Shown: positions 33,488 through 41,252 of the stretch, piece after piece
Numbering within the stretch: position 1 is the stretch's first letter
Layout of the letters: every line of letters starts with the position of its first letter
From: Streptomyces albicerus
Lineage (GTDB): Bacteria > Actinomycetota > Actinomycetes > Streptomycetales > Streptomycetaceae
Assembly (NCBI RefSeq): GCF_008905045.1
Contig: NZ_VWMY01000013.1
Span: forward strand, 57,126 to 121,125
Direction of reading: 5' to 3'
DNA length: 64,000 bases
Notes under the pieces: model-generated
Databases searched by the model: none
Seen by the model: only the letters and a program-made list of their open reading frames with translations
What the model was told of the DNA's origin: nothing
Made by a program: the position numbers and the translations under genes

Positions 33488-33578
33488 CTCGAGCGACCGC
33501 CTCGAACGATCGCCTCGAACGGTCGACTCGAACGGTCGACTCGAACGGTCGACTCGAACGGTCGACTCGAACAACGGA
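33488..33578. repeat. Seven tandem 13-bp repeats after the hydrolase
   Basis: Units of CTCGAACGGTCGA from 33488 to 33578, the central four identical. They start 20 bp past the hydrolase stop and end at the terminator. Confidence 0.92.
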
Positions 33579-33612
33579 AAGGCCAGGTCAGAAGAATTCT
33601 GACCTGGCCTTT
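33578..33612. terminator. Strong bidirectional terminator
   Basis: Perfect 16-bp arms AAAGGCCAGGTCAGAA / TTCTGACCTGGCCTTT with a 3-nt loop. A and T runs at the ends allow use on both strands, serving the hydrolase and the excisionase-like gene. Confidence 0.9.
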
Positions 33613-33632
33613 CCCACGCCACTTCCCGGCCG

Positions 33633-34001
33633 TCAGCCTCCTCTTCCCCGCGCTCCCCACCTCCTGGCAATGCGATGAACCGGCCTGGTACAGCAACAAC
33701 AGCAGCTCGACAAGAGGCCGCCCGTTTCCGCCTCGGGTGTCGCAGCCGTCGGCTCTCGGATGCCTGTGCGCTCGGGCACGTCGATGTGGAGCACCTTGAG
33801 CAAGTCGGCGGTGACGACCCGGTAGGCGTTGCCCAGACGGAGGACCGTGCACGGATACCGACCGCGCTTGGCGAGGTCGTACCCCGTGGTGCGGCCGAGG
33901 GACACCACGCGGTTCGCCGTCTCCAGGGCCACGGCCGCGGGCAGCGCGAGCAGTTCCTCACGTGTCAGTCCTCGGGACGCATCGTCGCGCTTGGTGATCA
34001 C
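33633..34001 (-). CDS. Excisionase-like small DNA-binding protein (remnant element)
   Basis: 122 aa. The middle (VVSLGRTTGYDLAKRGRYPC then TVLRLGNAYRVVTADLLKVL) matches the winged-helix excisionase/AlpA type used by Streptomyces mobile elements. The C-terminal third is Cys-rich (SSCCCCCT) and Arg-rich and probably not structured. The likely start is the GTG at 34001. It lies at the left edge of a decayed element that ends at the tRNA fragment 35255-35298. Confidence 0.6.
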   Translation of the reverse strand: MITKRDDASRGLTREELLALPAAVALETANRVVSLGRTTGYDLAKRGRYPCTVLRLGNAYRVVTADLLKVLHIDVPERTGIREPTAATPEAETGGLLSSCCCCCTRPVHRIARRWGARGRGG

Positions 34002-34075
34002 AGAGGATCTGTACCCCGCGAGGCAATCCACCACCTGCCTCCGGTCAAGCCGCACGCAACAGGAGCACCCCACCC

Positions 34076-34098
34076 ATTAACAAGAGTTTTGTTAATAT
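34076..34098 (+). promoter_or_regulatory. Operator and leaderless -10 of the VapBC-like pair
   Basis: ATTAACAA-n5-TTGTTAAT (34076-34096) is a perfect 8-bp-arm palindrome overlapping a TAATAT -10 (34093-34098). The antitoxin ATG lies seven bases further on, so the transcript is probably leaderless and autoregulated. Confidence 0.7.
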
Positions 34099-34104
34099 GG
34101 CTCC

Positions 34105-34383
34105 ATGGCCACGACCTCCGACCCCGCTCCCGGCGAAGGCCCCGTCCGCCCGGTCTCCGTCTCCCTCCACGAGGGCACCATCGCCGCCCTCAAGGCACGC
34201 ACCGGCAAGCGCGGCATGTCCGCCTACGTCGAAGCCCTCATCCAGCGCCAACTCGAACGGGACCGCCTGCGCGAACTCATCGAAGACGCGGAGACCGAGC
34301 ACGGGCCAGTGGATCAGACAGCGGTCGAGGCCAAGCGGGCACTCCTGCGCAGCGACGCAGCCGGCTCGGCTGACGCGGCATGA
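34105..34383 (+). CDS. Ribbon-helix-helix antitoxin-like protein
   Basis: 92 aa. VRPVSVSLHEGTIAALKART and GKRGMSAYVEALIQRQLERD form a ribbon-helix-helix DNA-binding domain; the acidic/helical C-terminus (about 55-92) would wrap the toxin. It overlaps the PIN gene by four bases (ATGA), the classic antitoxin-toxin layout. Autorepression through the palindrome just upstream is likely. Confidence 0.82.
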   Translation: MATTSDPAPGEGPVRPVSVSLHEGTIAALKARTGKRGMSAYVEALIQRQLERDRLRELIEDAETEHGPVDQTAVEAKRALLRSDAAGSADAA

Positions 34384-34772
34384 GTGGCACCCTCGTCCTG
34401 GACCGCGAAGGCCTGTCCAAACTCGTACGACGCACCCCCGAACTCACCGAATGGCTGGCTGCCGCCGAGGCCGAGGACATCCGCGTCGTCACCAGCTCCG
34501 TCACCCTCGTCGAAGCCCGCGACCCCAAGACCAATCAGGCCCGCTTCGACTACGCCGTCTCGCGCGTCAACATCGTCCCGCCCACCGAAGCCATCGCCCG
34601 CCACGCGAGCAAGCTGCTCGCCGCGGCCGGCCTGCACGGCCACAAGTACGCCCTCGCCGCCATCGTGACCGCCACCGCACTCGCCTCCCCTGCCCCGGTT
34701 ACCGTCCTGACCTCGGACCCCGAGGACCTCCACATGCTGTGCGGCCCGGGGGTCCACGTCATCAAGATCTGA
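34380..34772 (+). CDS. PIN-domain toxin (VapC-like)
   Basis: 130-aa PIN ribonuclease: first acidic residue in TLVLDREGLSKL, VTSSVTLVEARD, then KYALAAIVTATALAS and VTVLTSDPEDLHML with the last Asp. The usual second Asp (DAxIAA) reads YALAAIV, so one metal ligand may be missing and activity could be weakened. It is coupled to the antitoxin upstream and lies in a decayed element beside tRNA-Thr. Confidence 0.8.
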   Translation: MSGTLVLDREGLSKLVRRTPELTEWLAAAEAEDIRVVTSSVTLVEARDPKTNQARFDYAVSRVNIVPPTEAIARHASKLLAAAGLHGHKYALAAIVTATALASPAPVTVLTSDPEDLHMLCGPGVHVIKI

Positions 34773-34850
34773 CACGGTGCGAGGCGGGACGCCCCGCGGG
34801 CAAGAACAGACCCCAGCCAGGCGGGGGATTCCTGACCGGGGCAGCGGGAC

Positions 34851-35237
34851 TGCGGTGGACCTACTCGACTTCGAAGCGGAGCTGTTCCACCCCCAGTGGC
34901 GGCATTCAAAGACCTGCTCGCCGAAGCGGGTATCGACGACCGCCGCCTGTACGACGGGAGCCGCCACACCGCAGGCACGATCCTCAACGAGCTGGGGGTC
35001 GACATGCCCACGATCATGGAGATCCTGCGGCACACACAGATCAGTCAGACACGGCGGTACATGAAAGGAAGGTCACACCTGTCGAAGGACGCCATGCGCC
35101 GGATGGGAGACCACTTCATGCCCCAGCCGGAACCCGCAACTGAGACCAGAACTGAGACCGCTGATAGCCGCGCGGCTCGTGCTCGCCGTCGCCGCCGCAT
35201 CCGCGAAAAAGCAAAAGCCCCAGGTCACGGCGAGTGA
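34851..35237 (+). pseudogene. Truncated, frameshifted tyrosine integrase (C-terminus)
   Basis: The frame AAFKDLLAEAGIDDRRLYDG, SRHTAGTILNELGVDMPTIM, EILRHTQISQTRRYMKG carries the RHxxG box, the late His and the catalytic Tyr of pSAM2-type integrases. It aligns with residues about 360-437 of the intact integrase at 49540. Upstream, FHPQWR in another frame would join to AFKD if one base were restored near 34903. The N-terminal 350 residues are gone. It ends 18 bp before the left tRNA fragment, just as the live integrase ends 84 bp before the right one. Confidence 0.8.
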
Positions 35238-35254
35238 GTCCTAGGGCTTCTACA

Positions 35255-35298
35255 GAGCCGCCTTCGGGATTCGAACCCGAGACCTACGCATTACGAGT
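35255..35298 (-). repeat. Left attachment site: tRNA-Thr 3'-half fragment
   Basis: 44 bp identical to 50937-50980, covering the tRNA-Thr(CGU) sequence from the anticodon loop through the acceptor stem and one base beyond. It diverges on both sides; there is no CCA and no 5' half, so it is not a functional tRNA. Confidence 0.93.
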
Positions 35299-35395
35299 TT
35301 CCATACTGAACGGTCGCGGCAGTGCGCCACGGGTCGTATGCGCTGGTCAACTGGCCTTTTCTCGCTCCGCGAACCGCTGCGACCGAGGGCGAACC

Positions 35396-35415
35396 GCAAC
35401 TAGGAATGCAACTGC
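35396..35415. promoter_or_regulatory. Candidate integrase arm sites, left end
   Basis: GCAACTAG (35396) and GCAACTGC (35408), start-to-start spacing 12 bp, about 100 bp inside the left att. The right end has GCAACTAG twice with the same 12-bp spacing. Confidence 0.55.
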
Positions 35416-35454
35416 GCGCGCAGACGTCTGCAGGGCAGCCCAAGGCCCTTAGCA

Positions 35455-35520
35455 TGTAAGCGGGTCACGTACTTGCGCGGCTCGCGGCGGCCCTGTACGT
35501 TCTGGCATGTAACCCGACCC
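35455..35520. promoter_or_regulatory. Left-end regulatory motifs shared with 48800-48876
   Basis: TGTAAGCGGGTC (35455), CACGTACTTGCGC (35466-35478) and CATGTAACCCGACCC (35506-35520) lie upstream of xis. Near-identical copies occur, two of them inverted, around the spread-gene promoter at 48800-48876, suggesting one element-encoded repressor acts at both. Confidence 0.6.
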
Positions 35521-35560
35521 GCCTCCACTGTGGGTGGGTCGACATGCATGGAAGGTAGCC

Positions 35561-35785
35561 ATGTCCCGAATCCTGTACCCGACCGACGAGGTCGCGCAGC
35601 AGCTCTGCATAGGGATGACGACCGCAAAGGCGCTCATCAAGTCGGGCGAGCTGCGGAGCGTGAAGATCGGCCGCTCCCGACGCGTCCCGGCCGACGCCCT
35701 GCGCGAGTACGTGCAGCAGCTCGACGCTGAGCAGAACGGCGAGGAGTCGCACGGCGATCGTGCGGCGCACCCAGAGGCCGCATGA
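35561..35785 (+). CDS. Excisionase (AlpA/MerR-like winged helix)
   Basis: 74 aa: MSRILYPTDEVAQQLCIGMT, TAKALIKSGELRSVKIGRSR and RVPADALREYVQQL, the standard excisionase HTH with its wing. With the integrase it should drive excision from tRNA-Thr. ATG at 35561 with GGAAGG upstream. It sits at the opposite end of the integrated element from int; in the excised circle the order is int-attP-xis, unlike pSAM2 where xis directly precedes int. Confidence 0.88.
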   Translation: MSRILYPTDEVAQQLCIGMTTAKALIKSGELRSVKIGRSRRVPADALREYVQQLDAEQNGEESHGDRAAHPEAA

Positions 35786-35871
35786 CCCCGACATGACGAA
35801 GTCCCCGGATCGCCCGCGCGACCACCCGAGGACTTGTCTCGCCCAACCACCCGTAAGGAGCTACACGCCCC

Positions 35872-36285
35872 ATGATACTTACTCTCGCCCCGCCTGACAC
35901 CCCCGAACCGCAGACTTCCCAGATCTACGCCGTCCCCCGGCAAGACGGCAGGTTCGTGTGGATCGGCACCGCGCAGAACGCTCAGCACCGCGTGTACCGC
36001 GCGTGGGCAAAGCGGCTCGATCCCGCCGTCGAGCGCAGGAACCCCGCGTACGTCCGGTGGCTGCGCACTCTCGACCACGCCCCGCGCGCGGTCGTCCTGT
36101 GCGAAGTGCCGCACGAGAAGCGGCACACCTACGAGGGCGCCGCGATCCTCGCGTACCGGCAGGGCCGACACCCGCTGTTCAACATCAGGATCGGCATGCG
36201 GTGGGCACCGGAGGACCACGACCGGATCGCAGCCCCGCTGTACCGGTACCGCGCCCGTCAGCGCGCGGCGGCCCTGGCCGCATGA
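35872..36285 (+). CDS. GIY-YIG-like nuclease domain protein (tentative)
   Basis: 137 aa. QIYAVPRQDGRFVWIGTAQN resembles a GIY-YIG core (Y...WIG), with downstream Arg (HRVYRAWAKRL), a late Glu (HTYEGAAILAYRQG) and Asn (HPLFNIRIG) at about the expected places. First Gly and second Tyr of the motif are replaced, so assignment and activity are tentative. GGAG lies ten bases upstream. It is the first gene of a tightly overlapped set with the replication proteins (next gene starts at ATGA). Confidence 0.5.
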   Translation: MILTLAPPDTPEPQTSQIYAVPRQDGRFVWIGTAQNAQHRVYRAWAKRLDPAVERRNPAYVRWLRTLDHAPRAVVLCEVPHEKRHTYEGAAILAYRQGRHPLFNIRIGMRWAPEDHDRIAAPLYRYRARQRAAALAA

Positions 36286-36428
36286 GTAAGCCCCCTGCTG
36301 ATCGCTGGTGTTGGTCGCACCGGCAGCCGCAGGGGGCGCACACCCAATCGTTCGCGACGGTCCCGGATGGGATGACTCGGCAGTCTTCCCGGGGCCGCTC
36401 GCTGCACAGAGAGGGCGCTCAATCGTGA
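36282..36428 (+). CDS. 48-aa small protein coupled on both sides
   Basis: The ATG overlaps the upstream stop (ATGA) and the stop overlaps the prim-pol GTG (GTGA), four bases each. Sequence begins MSKPPADRWCWSHRQPQGAH and is basic and Ser/Arg-rich, with no known domain. The double overlap argues that it is translated and couples expression of the GIY-YIG-like protein to the replication initiator. Confidence 0.6.
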   Translation: MSKPPADRWCWSHRQPQGAHTQSFATVPDGMTRQSSRGRSLHREGAQS

Positions 36429-37588
36429 GCGTAATAGATGTCGGCCCGGGTTGTAACCCTGAGGTTGACAAGGTCGACGACGTCGCCGACCAGGGGCCGG
36501 GACTCCCGATCCACTGGGGTGACGACTGGTCCCGGATGCCCGTGTACCGCGCCGGTCTCGTCGACCACAAGGGCGAGGAGCAGCCGCGTAAGCCGCTGTT
36601 TCCTCTGCCGGAGACCATCAAGGGCGACGGCTGGCAGGCCAAAAGCGACCGCGACTGGTCTACGCGGTGGTGGGGCGGCCAAGTGTTCACTCTCGACGAG
36701 GCCTGGCGCATCGTCGATGGCGAACTGACCGACTACGACCGCGAGCTGCTCCGGTCCGGTGCGTTCGGCCGCTACCCCAGCGCTGCCAAGGACATCGCCC
36801 ACATGCCGTGGCTGGACGACATGTTCGTCATCGACTGCGACATGAAGACCTACTTCGACAGCCCGGACGGCACGCCGTTCGTCGCCGTCGAGGGCAAGCC
36901 GAACTCGGCGACCAGGGCCCCGACGTACAGCCGGTACGGCCTGGACGACCTCTACCGTGAGGCCGCCGCACGGGGCATGAAGGCCGAGGAGCTGGACGAC
37001 TACCTCGACTCCTGGACCGAACGCACGAAGTCCTGCGGCTGCCACATCGTCCTGAAGCAGCACCCCGTGATCCGCATTGAGCGGACCATGCACCACCGCC
37101 ACGAGTACCGGGTCGACGTCCTAGCCAGTGTCAACAACTGGCGCGGCTGCTACCCGTCCCCCGGATACACCGTCCTGAAGGACCGCCCCGTCAAGGTCGC
37201 GGCGAAGCGCCTCGTCGAACTGCTCGTCGAGCTGAACAACACGCTCGACCCGGTCGGCGGCAAGCGCATGAAGAAGGCAGAAGAAGGCTTCGAGGCCGTC
37301 CACCGCCGCACCTACGCGCGCACCAGGCGGGGGCACGGGGCTGCCGTCATCGACCTCTCGCTCATGGACCGGTGGCGCACAGGCGTCCTGCGCGTCGTCC
37401 ACGAAGCCAATCAGCTCGGCAACTGGAACAAAAAGATCTACTGGGCCGCCCACCGGTACGAAGAGGGCAGGTGGCCCGTGGAATCCGCCGAGCGCGACAT
37501 CCTCGCCGCCGCGCAGCCGTGGGACGACCGCGAGGAGCGCAACGCCATCGCGACGATCCGCTCGGCGTACCGGGGGGTGGCCCGGTGA
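36425..37588 (+). CDS. Bifunctional primase/polymerase-type replication protein
   Basis: 387 aa with the prim-pol catalytic pattern: metal-binding FVIDCDMKTY (about 133-142), SCGCHIVLKQHP (sxH motif, about 203) and VDVLASVNNWRGCYPSPGYT (third Asp and nucleotide-binding part). The C-terminal region (GNWNKKIYWAAHRYEEGRW, IATIRSAYRG) resembles the tail that follows prim-pol in AICE Rep proteins. It probably primes and initiates rolling-circle or theta replication of the excised element with the ATPase encoded next. GTG start overlaps the small gene; its stop overlaps the next GTG (GTGA). Confidence 0.8.
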   Translation: MSVIDVGPGCNPEVDKVDDVADQGPGLPIHWGDDWSRMPVYRAGLVDHKGEEQPRKPLFPLPETIKGDGWQAKSDRDWSTRWWGGQVFTLDEAWRIVDGELTDYDRELLRSGAFGRYPSAAKDIAHMPWLDDMFVIDCDMKTYFDSPDGTPFVAVEGKPNSATRAPTYSRYGLDDLYREAAARGMKAEELDDYLDSWTERTKSCGCHIVLKQHPVIRIERTMHHRHEYRVDVLASVNNWRGCYPSPGYTVLKDRPVKVAAKRLVELLVELNNTLDPVGGKRMKKAEEGFEAVHRRTYARTRRGHGAAVIDLSLMDRWRTGVLRVVHEANQLGNWNKKIYWAAHRYEEGRWPVESAERDILAAAQPWDDREERNAIATIRSAYRGVAR

Positions 37589-39135
37589 ACACAGAGGAGT
37601 CCGCCGCAGACGATCAGCCGCACATCGACGGCGTTGACGATTACGTGAACGACCTTCAGAGGGCAGCGAACGGCGACACGGGGGGTGAACTGCTCCCCTT
37701 CGAGAAGCGGATCGCCGAGACGTCGGGCGAGATGCCGAGCATGGGCAACGTGGTCAGCCTGCCCAAGCAGCGGGGGGTGGGCGAGCCGGCCGAATCTGCT
37801 GGACCTGCCGAGCAGGCCACGGGGGACTTCCACTACGTCTGGGACCCCGAAACCCTCACCTCGACCAAGGTTCCGGGGCGGCTCCTCAGCGACATCGAAG
37901 AGGAGGAGCGGCTCCAGTACCTCGCGGACACCAGCGAGGAAGACCGCCGCATGCTCGCCGAGATGGCCGAGATCCAGCAGCGGGCGAAGTACCACTACAC
38001 CGACATCGTCGGCAAGGAGAAGGCCCAGAAGCGCCGTGCCAGGGAGCTCCAGGTCGAGGAGCCCGAGGAGGCATATGGGGACATCTTCGACAGGATCGTA
38101 TCGGGCGACAGCGTGGACCGGCGGCCGAAGTTCGGGTACCTCTCCGACTGTGACTGCGGTCTGTTCTACGAGGGCACCACGAACGGCCTCTTCGGGCGTT
38201 CCGGTATCGGTAAGTCGCTCATCCTGGCCCGGCTCAAGGTCGAGACCATGCGCCTGGGGAAGAACGTCGTCCATCACGAGTTCGACAACAACTCCAACCA
38301 GATGATCATCCGGCGCCTCGTGGACGCGGGGGCGAAGAGGGAGATGGTGGTCACTCAGCTGAAGATCGTCCGCACCGACGAGGAGCGCTCGAAGATCTCC
38401 GAGGAGTTCACCGCCAACACCGGCCTGGTCACCCTGGACGCCCTCGTCCCTGCCATCAACGCCCTAGGCGGCGAGGTCAACCAGCCGAGTGGTACCGACC
38501 TCGCGCTGCGCACCCTCATGCAGCCCTTCACGGTGCGGGGGGCGACGGGCGTGTTCGTCGGTCACGTCGGCCACGAGAACCAGGACAGGCAGGCCGGTTC
38601 CCACCGCATGTACGGCGCCATGCAGGGCGCCCTGTACCTGGCCGAGGTGGTGAAGCAGCCCGCCAAGGGGTCGAAGGGCCTCGTGACGCTCAAGCTCGCC
38701 AAGGACAACCAGGGCGAGGCCGGGGAGGTCGGCTCCGTGGCCGCCTATGCCACGTACGACAGCACAAAAGGTGACGGGTCAGTCCTCGTCACGTTCTCCC
38801 GCGAGAGGGACGCACAGGCTCTCCTGGACGAGAAGCAGGCCAAGGTGATCGAGAAGCTCGGAAGCGCGGACCAGACGCGCGAGTACGACATCACCGACAT
38901 CCACACTGCGCTCTGCAACTCGCCGGAGGCGCTGAGCATCGCCGAGCTGTACGTACGGCTCCAGGACATGGGGTGCACCATCCCCAAGGAGCGTCTGCGC
39001 GTCCGTGTCGACGACATGATCAATCGCAGCATGGTCGTCCAGGACGCGGCAGCGTCCGAGCGGCCCGCGACGGGCAAGGGTGGCAGGCCTTGCGCCCGGT
39101 ACCGCGCCGTGGTGACGCCTCCCCTCCCCTCCTGA
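37585..39135 (+). CDS. RepA-like hexameric ATPase/helicase
   Basis: 516 aa. After a variable N-terminus, the RecA-fold core has Walker A NGLFGRSGIGKSLIL (about 203-213), VVHHEFDNNSN, Walker B-like LVTLDALVPAINA and sensor motif GVFVGHVGHENQDRQAGSHR. This is the RSF1010 RepA/DnaB-like AAA_25 type that loads with prim-pol in mobile elements. The C-terminal 90 residues form a winged helix (SPEALSIAELYVRLQDMGCT). Coupled to the prim-pol gene by a four-base overlap. A hairpin terminator follows. Confidence 0.85.
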   Translation: MNTEESAADDQPHIDGVDDYVNDLQRAANGDTGGELLPFEKRIAETSGEMPSMGNVVSLPKQRGVGEPAESAGPAEQATGDFHYVWDPETLTSTKVPGRLLSDIEEEERLQYLADTSEEDRRMLAEMAEIQQRAKYHYTDIVGKEKAQKRRARELQVEEPEEAYGDIFDRIVSGDSVDRRPKFGYLSDCDCGLFYEGTTNGLFGRSGIGKSLILARLKVETMRLGKNVVHHEFDNNSNQMIIRRLVDAGAKREMVVTQLKIVRTDEERSKISEEFTANTGLVTLDALVPAINALGGEVNQPSGTDLALRTLMQPFTVRGATGVFVGHVGHENQDRQAGSHRMYGAMQGALYLAEVVKQPAKGSKGLVTLKLAKDNQGEAGEVGSVAAYATYDSTKGDGSVLVTFSRERDAQALLDEKQAKVIEKLGSADQTREYDITDIHTALCNSPEALSIAELYVRLQDMGCTIPKERLRVRVDDMINRSMVVQDAAASERPATGKGGRPCARYRAVVTPPLPS

Positions 39136-39151
39136 CCTCCAGGCAGCGAAC

Positions 39152-39180
39152 AGGCCCCAGCCCTCCGGGTGCTGGGGCCT
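39152..39180 (+). terminator. Terminator of the replication operon
   Basis: Perfect 10-bp arms AGGCCCCAGC / GCTGGGGCCT with a 9-nt loop, 17 bp past the ATPase stop. Confidence 0.8.
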
Positions 39181-39242
39181 TCTGCGTTCGAGGCGCAAAC
39201 CGTAATCAGGGGTTTTTAAGGGGCGGAACGGTCAAATCATCG

Positions 39243-39430
39243 ATCGTCGCAGGTCAGAGGGTTAATTGGGTTTGTGGTCTAGACAACCCTCTAACCCCTC
39301 CAACTAACCCTCCCTCTAACCTAACCCCCTCTAACCCATCGTCGCAGGTCAGAGGGGTTATTTGGTTCCGTCTAACCGGGTTTGCAAACCCCTTGGGGGG
39401 GATACGTAGTAGCCCCCGGGGCAACTAACC
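39243..39430. other. Candidate replication origin with CTAACC iterons
   Basis: A perfect 18-bp direct repeat ATCGTCGCAGGTCAGAGG occurs at 39243 and 39338, each followed by GGTTA. Between and after them CTAACC occurs at 39291, 39304, 39316, 39321, 39331, 39372 and 39425. This lies in a 723-bp gene-free gap next to the replication genes. The rest of the gap (39431-39858) holds the recombinase promoter region (a -10-like TAAGCT near 39824) and nothing else I can support. Confidence 0.65.
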
Positions 39431-39858
39431 CCCACATGCCGCAACCGCGCCCACCGTCAAGCGGGCCAGCGAGCACCGCGATCGGGTAGCCGTGACACCT
39501 GCCACCATCAGGGGAACGTCAAGATCGTTCACCCGGCGCGTACCGTCCACCCATATGCCTGCATTTACTGTTTAGCCCGATCTGCCCACCCTCCGCGTCC
39601 CGGATCCCATGGACTGGCCGAACAGAACGCGCCACGTTAGGCGCAGGACCGTGTTCGCCTGGTGAAAACTTTTCCGCCTATCGAACAGGCCCGGGGTGCG
39701 TATTTGAATCCTCAACATGTTGCGTGCAGGGGGCAGCTACCTCGCGACGGCGCCGCCAGGCCCCGTTGTTTCATCGTTATATCTGTTGCGCAGTCAGATC
39801 GGGCCTAGGCGCTAGCTCGTGATAAGCTGACTTCTCAAGAGCTAGAAGAGGGGGCCCG

Positions 39859-40920
39859 ATGGGTGAGGTCGAGCGGTACGAAGTGGTCGAGGCGGAGATC
39901 GTCGAAGCAGGCTCGTCGAGTCTTCAACTATCCGAGGCCGCTCGCGCTGCCGTGGAGGGCACGCGCCCGGACTCGACGCTGCGCGCGTACCGGGCGGACC
40001 GCGAGGAGTACATGCGGTGGTGCCAGGCGGAGGGGCACACTCCGCTACCGGCGACCCCCGAGCTGCTCACCGTGTACGTCAAGCACATGACAACTGCGCC
40101 GCGTCCCCGCACTGGACGACCCGCCGCACCCTCCTCGATCGACCGGGCCATCGCCGCCGTGTCGACCATGCACGAGGAGGTGGGCATGGCCAAGCCGGTA
40201 CAGGAGGGGGCACGCCGCGTACTCAAGGCGTACAAGGCGGAGCTGGCCGTGAAGAAGGACCAGGCTGCCAAGACGAAGAAGGCCTCGGCCGCCGTCCCCG
40301 ACATCCTGCGCAAGCTGCTCGCCACCCTGGACCGGGACACCCTCAAGGGGAAGCGGGACGCGGCGCTCATGCTGCTCGGCTTCGCCACGGCCGCCCGCGT
40401 CAGCGAGCTGGTCGCCATGAACATCGAGGAGCTGCTGCGCACCGAGGACGGCATCGACATCTCGGTCTACCGCAAGAAGACGCACAACCACACCGACAAC
40501 ATGGTGCTGTACGGCAGCCGTCCGGCCACGTGTCCCGTGAGGGCAGTAAACGCCTACCTGGCCGCACTGGAACAGGAGGGCCGCACTGAGGGACCGCTCT
40601 TCGTGCGGGTCAGCAGGCACGGCCACGTGGCGCCCCCCATGCTGCGCCACGGCCGCGCCATCGGTGACCCTGCCGGGCGCATGACCGAGGAGGCGGCAGC
40701 CGAGGTAGTGGAGAAGGCGGCGGCATCGGCCGGCCTGGAGGGTCAGTGGACGGGGCACTCGCTGCGCCGTGGGTTCGCCACGGCAGCACGGCGGGCGGGT
40801 GCGGACATGCTCCGCATCGGACGTACGGGTGGATGGGCGGATGGGTCACGCGCCCTGCTCGGGTACATGGAGGATGCGGACCGCGTCACCGAGTCGCCCC
40901 TCGTGGGGATCGGTTTGTAG
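39859..40920 (+). CDS. Second tyrosine recombinase
   Basis: 353-aa XerD-like recombinase. N-terminal SAM-like core-binding domain about 25-130 (PDSTLRAYRADREEYMRWCQ), catalytic Arg in GFATAARVSELVAMN, Lys in SVYRKKTHN, H-x-x-R in GHSLRRGFATAARRAG, Trp in TGGWADGSRA and nucleophile Tyr in LLGYMEDADR. It is unlike the pSAM2-type integrase at 49540, lies mid-element and is not next to a tRNA, so it may resolve multimers, act on another site, or mark a nested insertion. GAGGGGG precedes the ATG. Confidence 0.88.
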   Translation: MGEVERYEVVEAEIVEAGSSSLQLSEAARAAVEGTRPDSTLRAYRADREEYMRWCQAEGHTPLPATPELLTVYVKHMTTAPRPRTGRPAAPSSIDRAIAAVSTMHEEVGMAKPVQEGARRVLKAYKAELAVKKDQAAKTKKASAAVPDILRKLLATLDRDTLKGKRDAALMLLGFATAARVSELVAMNIEELLRTEDGIDISVYRKKTHNHTDNMVLYGSRPATCPVRAVNAYLAALEQEGRTEGPLFVRVSRHGHVAPPMLRHGRAIGDPAGRMTEEAAAEVVEKAAASAGLEGQWTGHSLRRGFATAARRAGADMLRIGRTGGWADGSRALLGYMEDADRVTESPLVGIGL

Positions 40921-40933
40921 CCAGAGCCCGACG

Positions 40934-40961
40934 GCCCCGGACGGATTCCATCGTCCGGGGC
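40934..40961 (+). terminator. Terminator after the second recombinase
   Basis: GCCCCGGACG / CGTCCGGGGC, 10-bp perfect arms with an 8-nt loop, 14 bp past the stop. Confidence 0.8.
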
Positions 40962-41252
40962 TGCTGCATGTCCGGGGTCACAACGGAACAGTGAAGAACA
41001 TGACATGACATGGATGTCAGGCCTGGCCTCTTGACGTGATCATGTGGAGCATCGTGACGAGTGGTCACGCATCGTGACGGTGACGCAGGGGAGTGGGGCA
41101 GTTACTTTTAGCGAGATCGCTTTCGAGGTGCCGGACCGTTGCGTTCAGGGAGAAGTGCACCTCGAATCCAAAACTTCGGCACCCCGCGACGGGCCGGACG
41201 CGCGATAAACGATCGTTAACATGGATGCAGGACGCCGCACCCTGGAGGTCGC
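40962..41252. other. Gene-free stretch with GTGAC/GTCAC repeats
   Basis: CGTGAC (41053), GTCACG (41064), CGTGAC (41073) and GTGAC (41080) form overlapping inverted and direct repeats, and AACGATCGTT (41208-41217) is a perfect palindrome 36 bp before the next gene. Probably promoter and operator DNA; no ORF supported. Confidence 0.45.

Noticed and set aside
34105..34772. VapBC as cargo of the live AICE
   Set aside because: It lies outside the left att repeat, so it belongs to the older remnant or to the chromosome.
35256..35298. Second tRNA-Thr gene
   Set aside because: Only the 3' half is present; there is no D-arm or 5' acceptor strand. It is an att fragment.
39243..39430. CRISPR array
   Set aside because: The 18-bp repeat occurs only twice and the hexamers have irregular spacing; there are no spacers of constant length and no cas genes. 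Better read as an origin.
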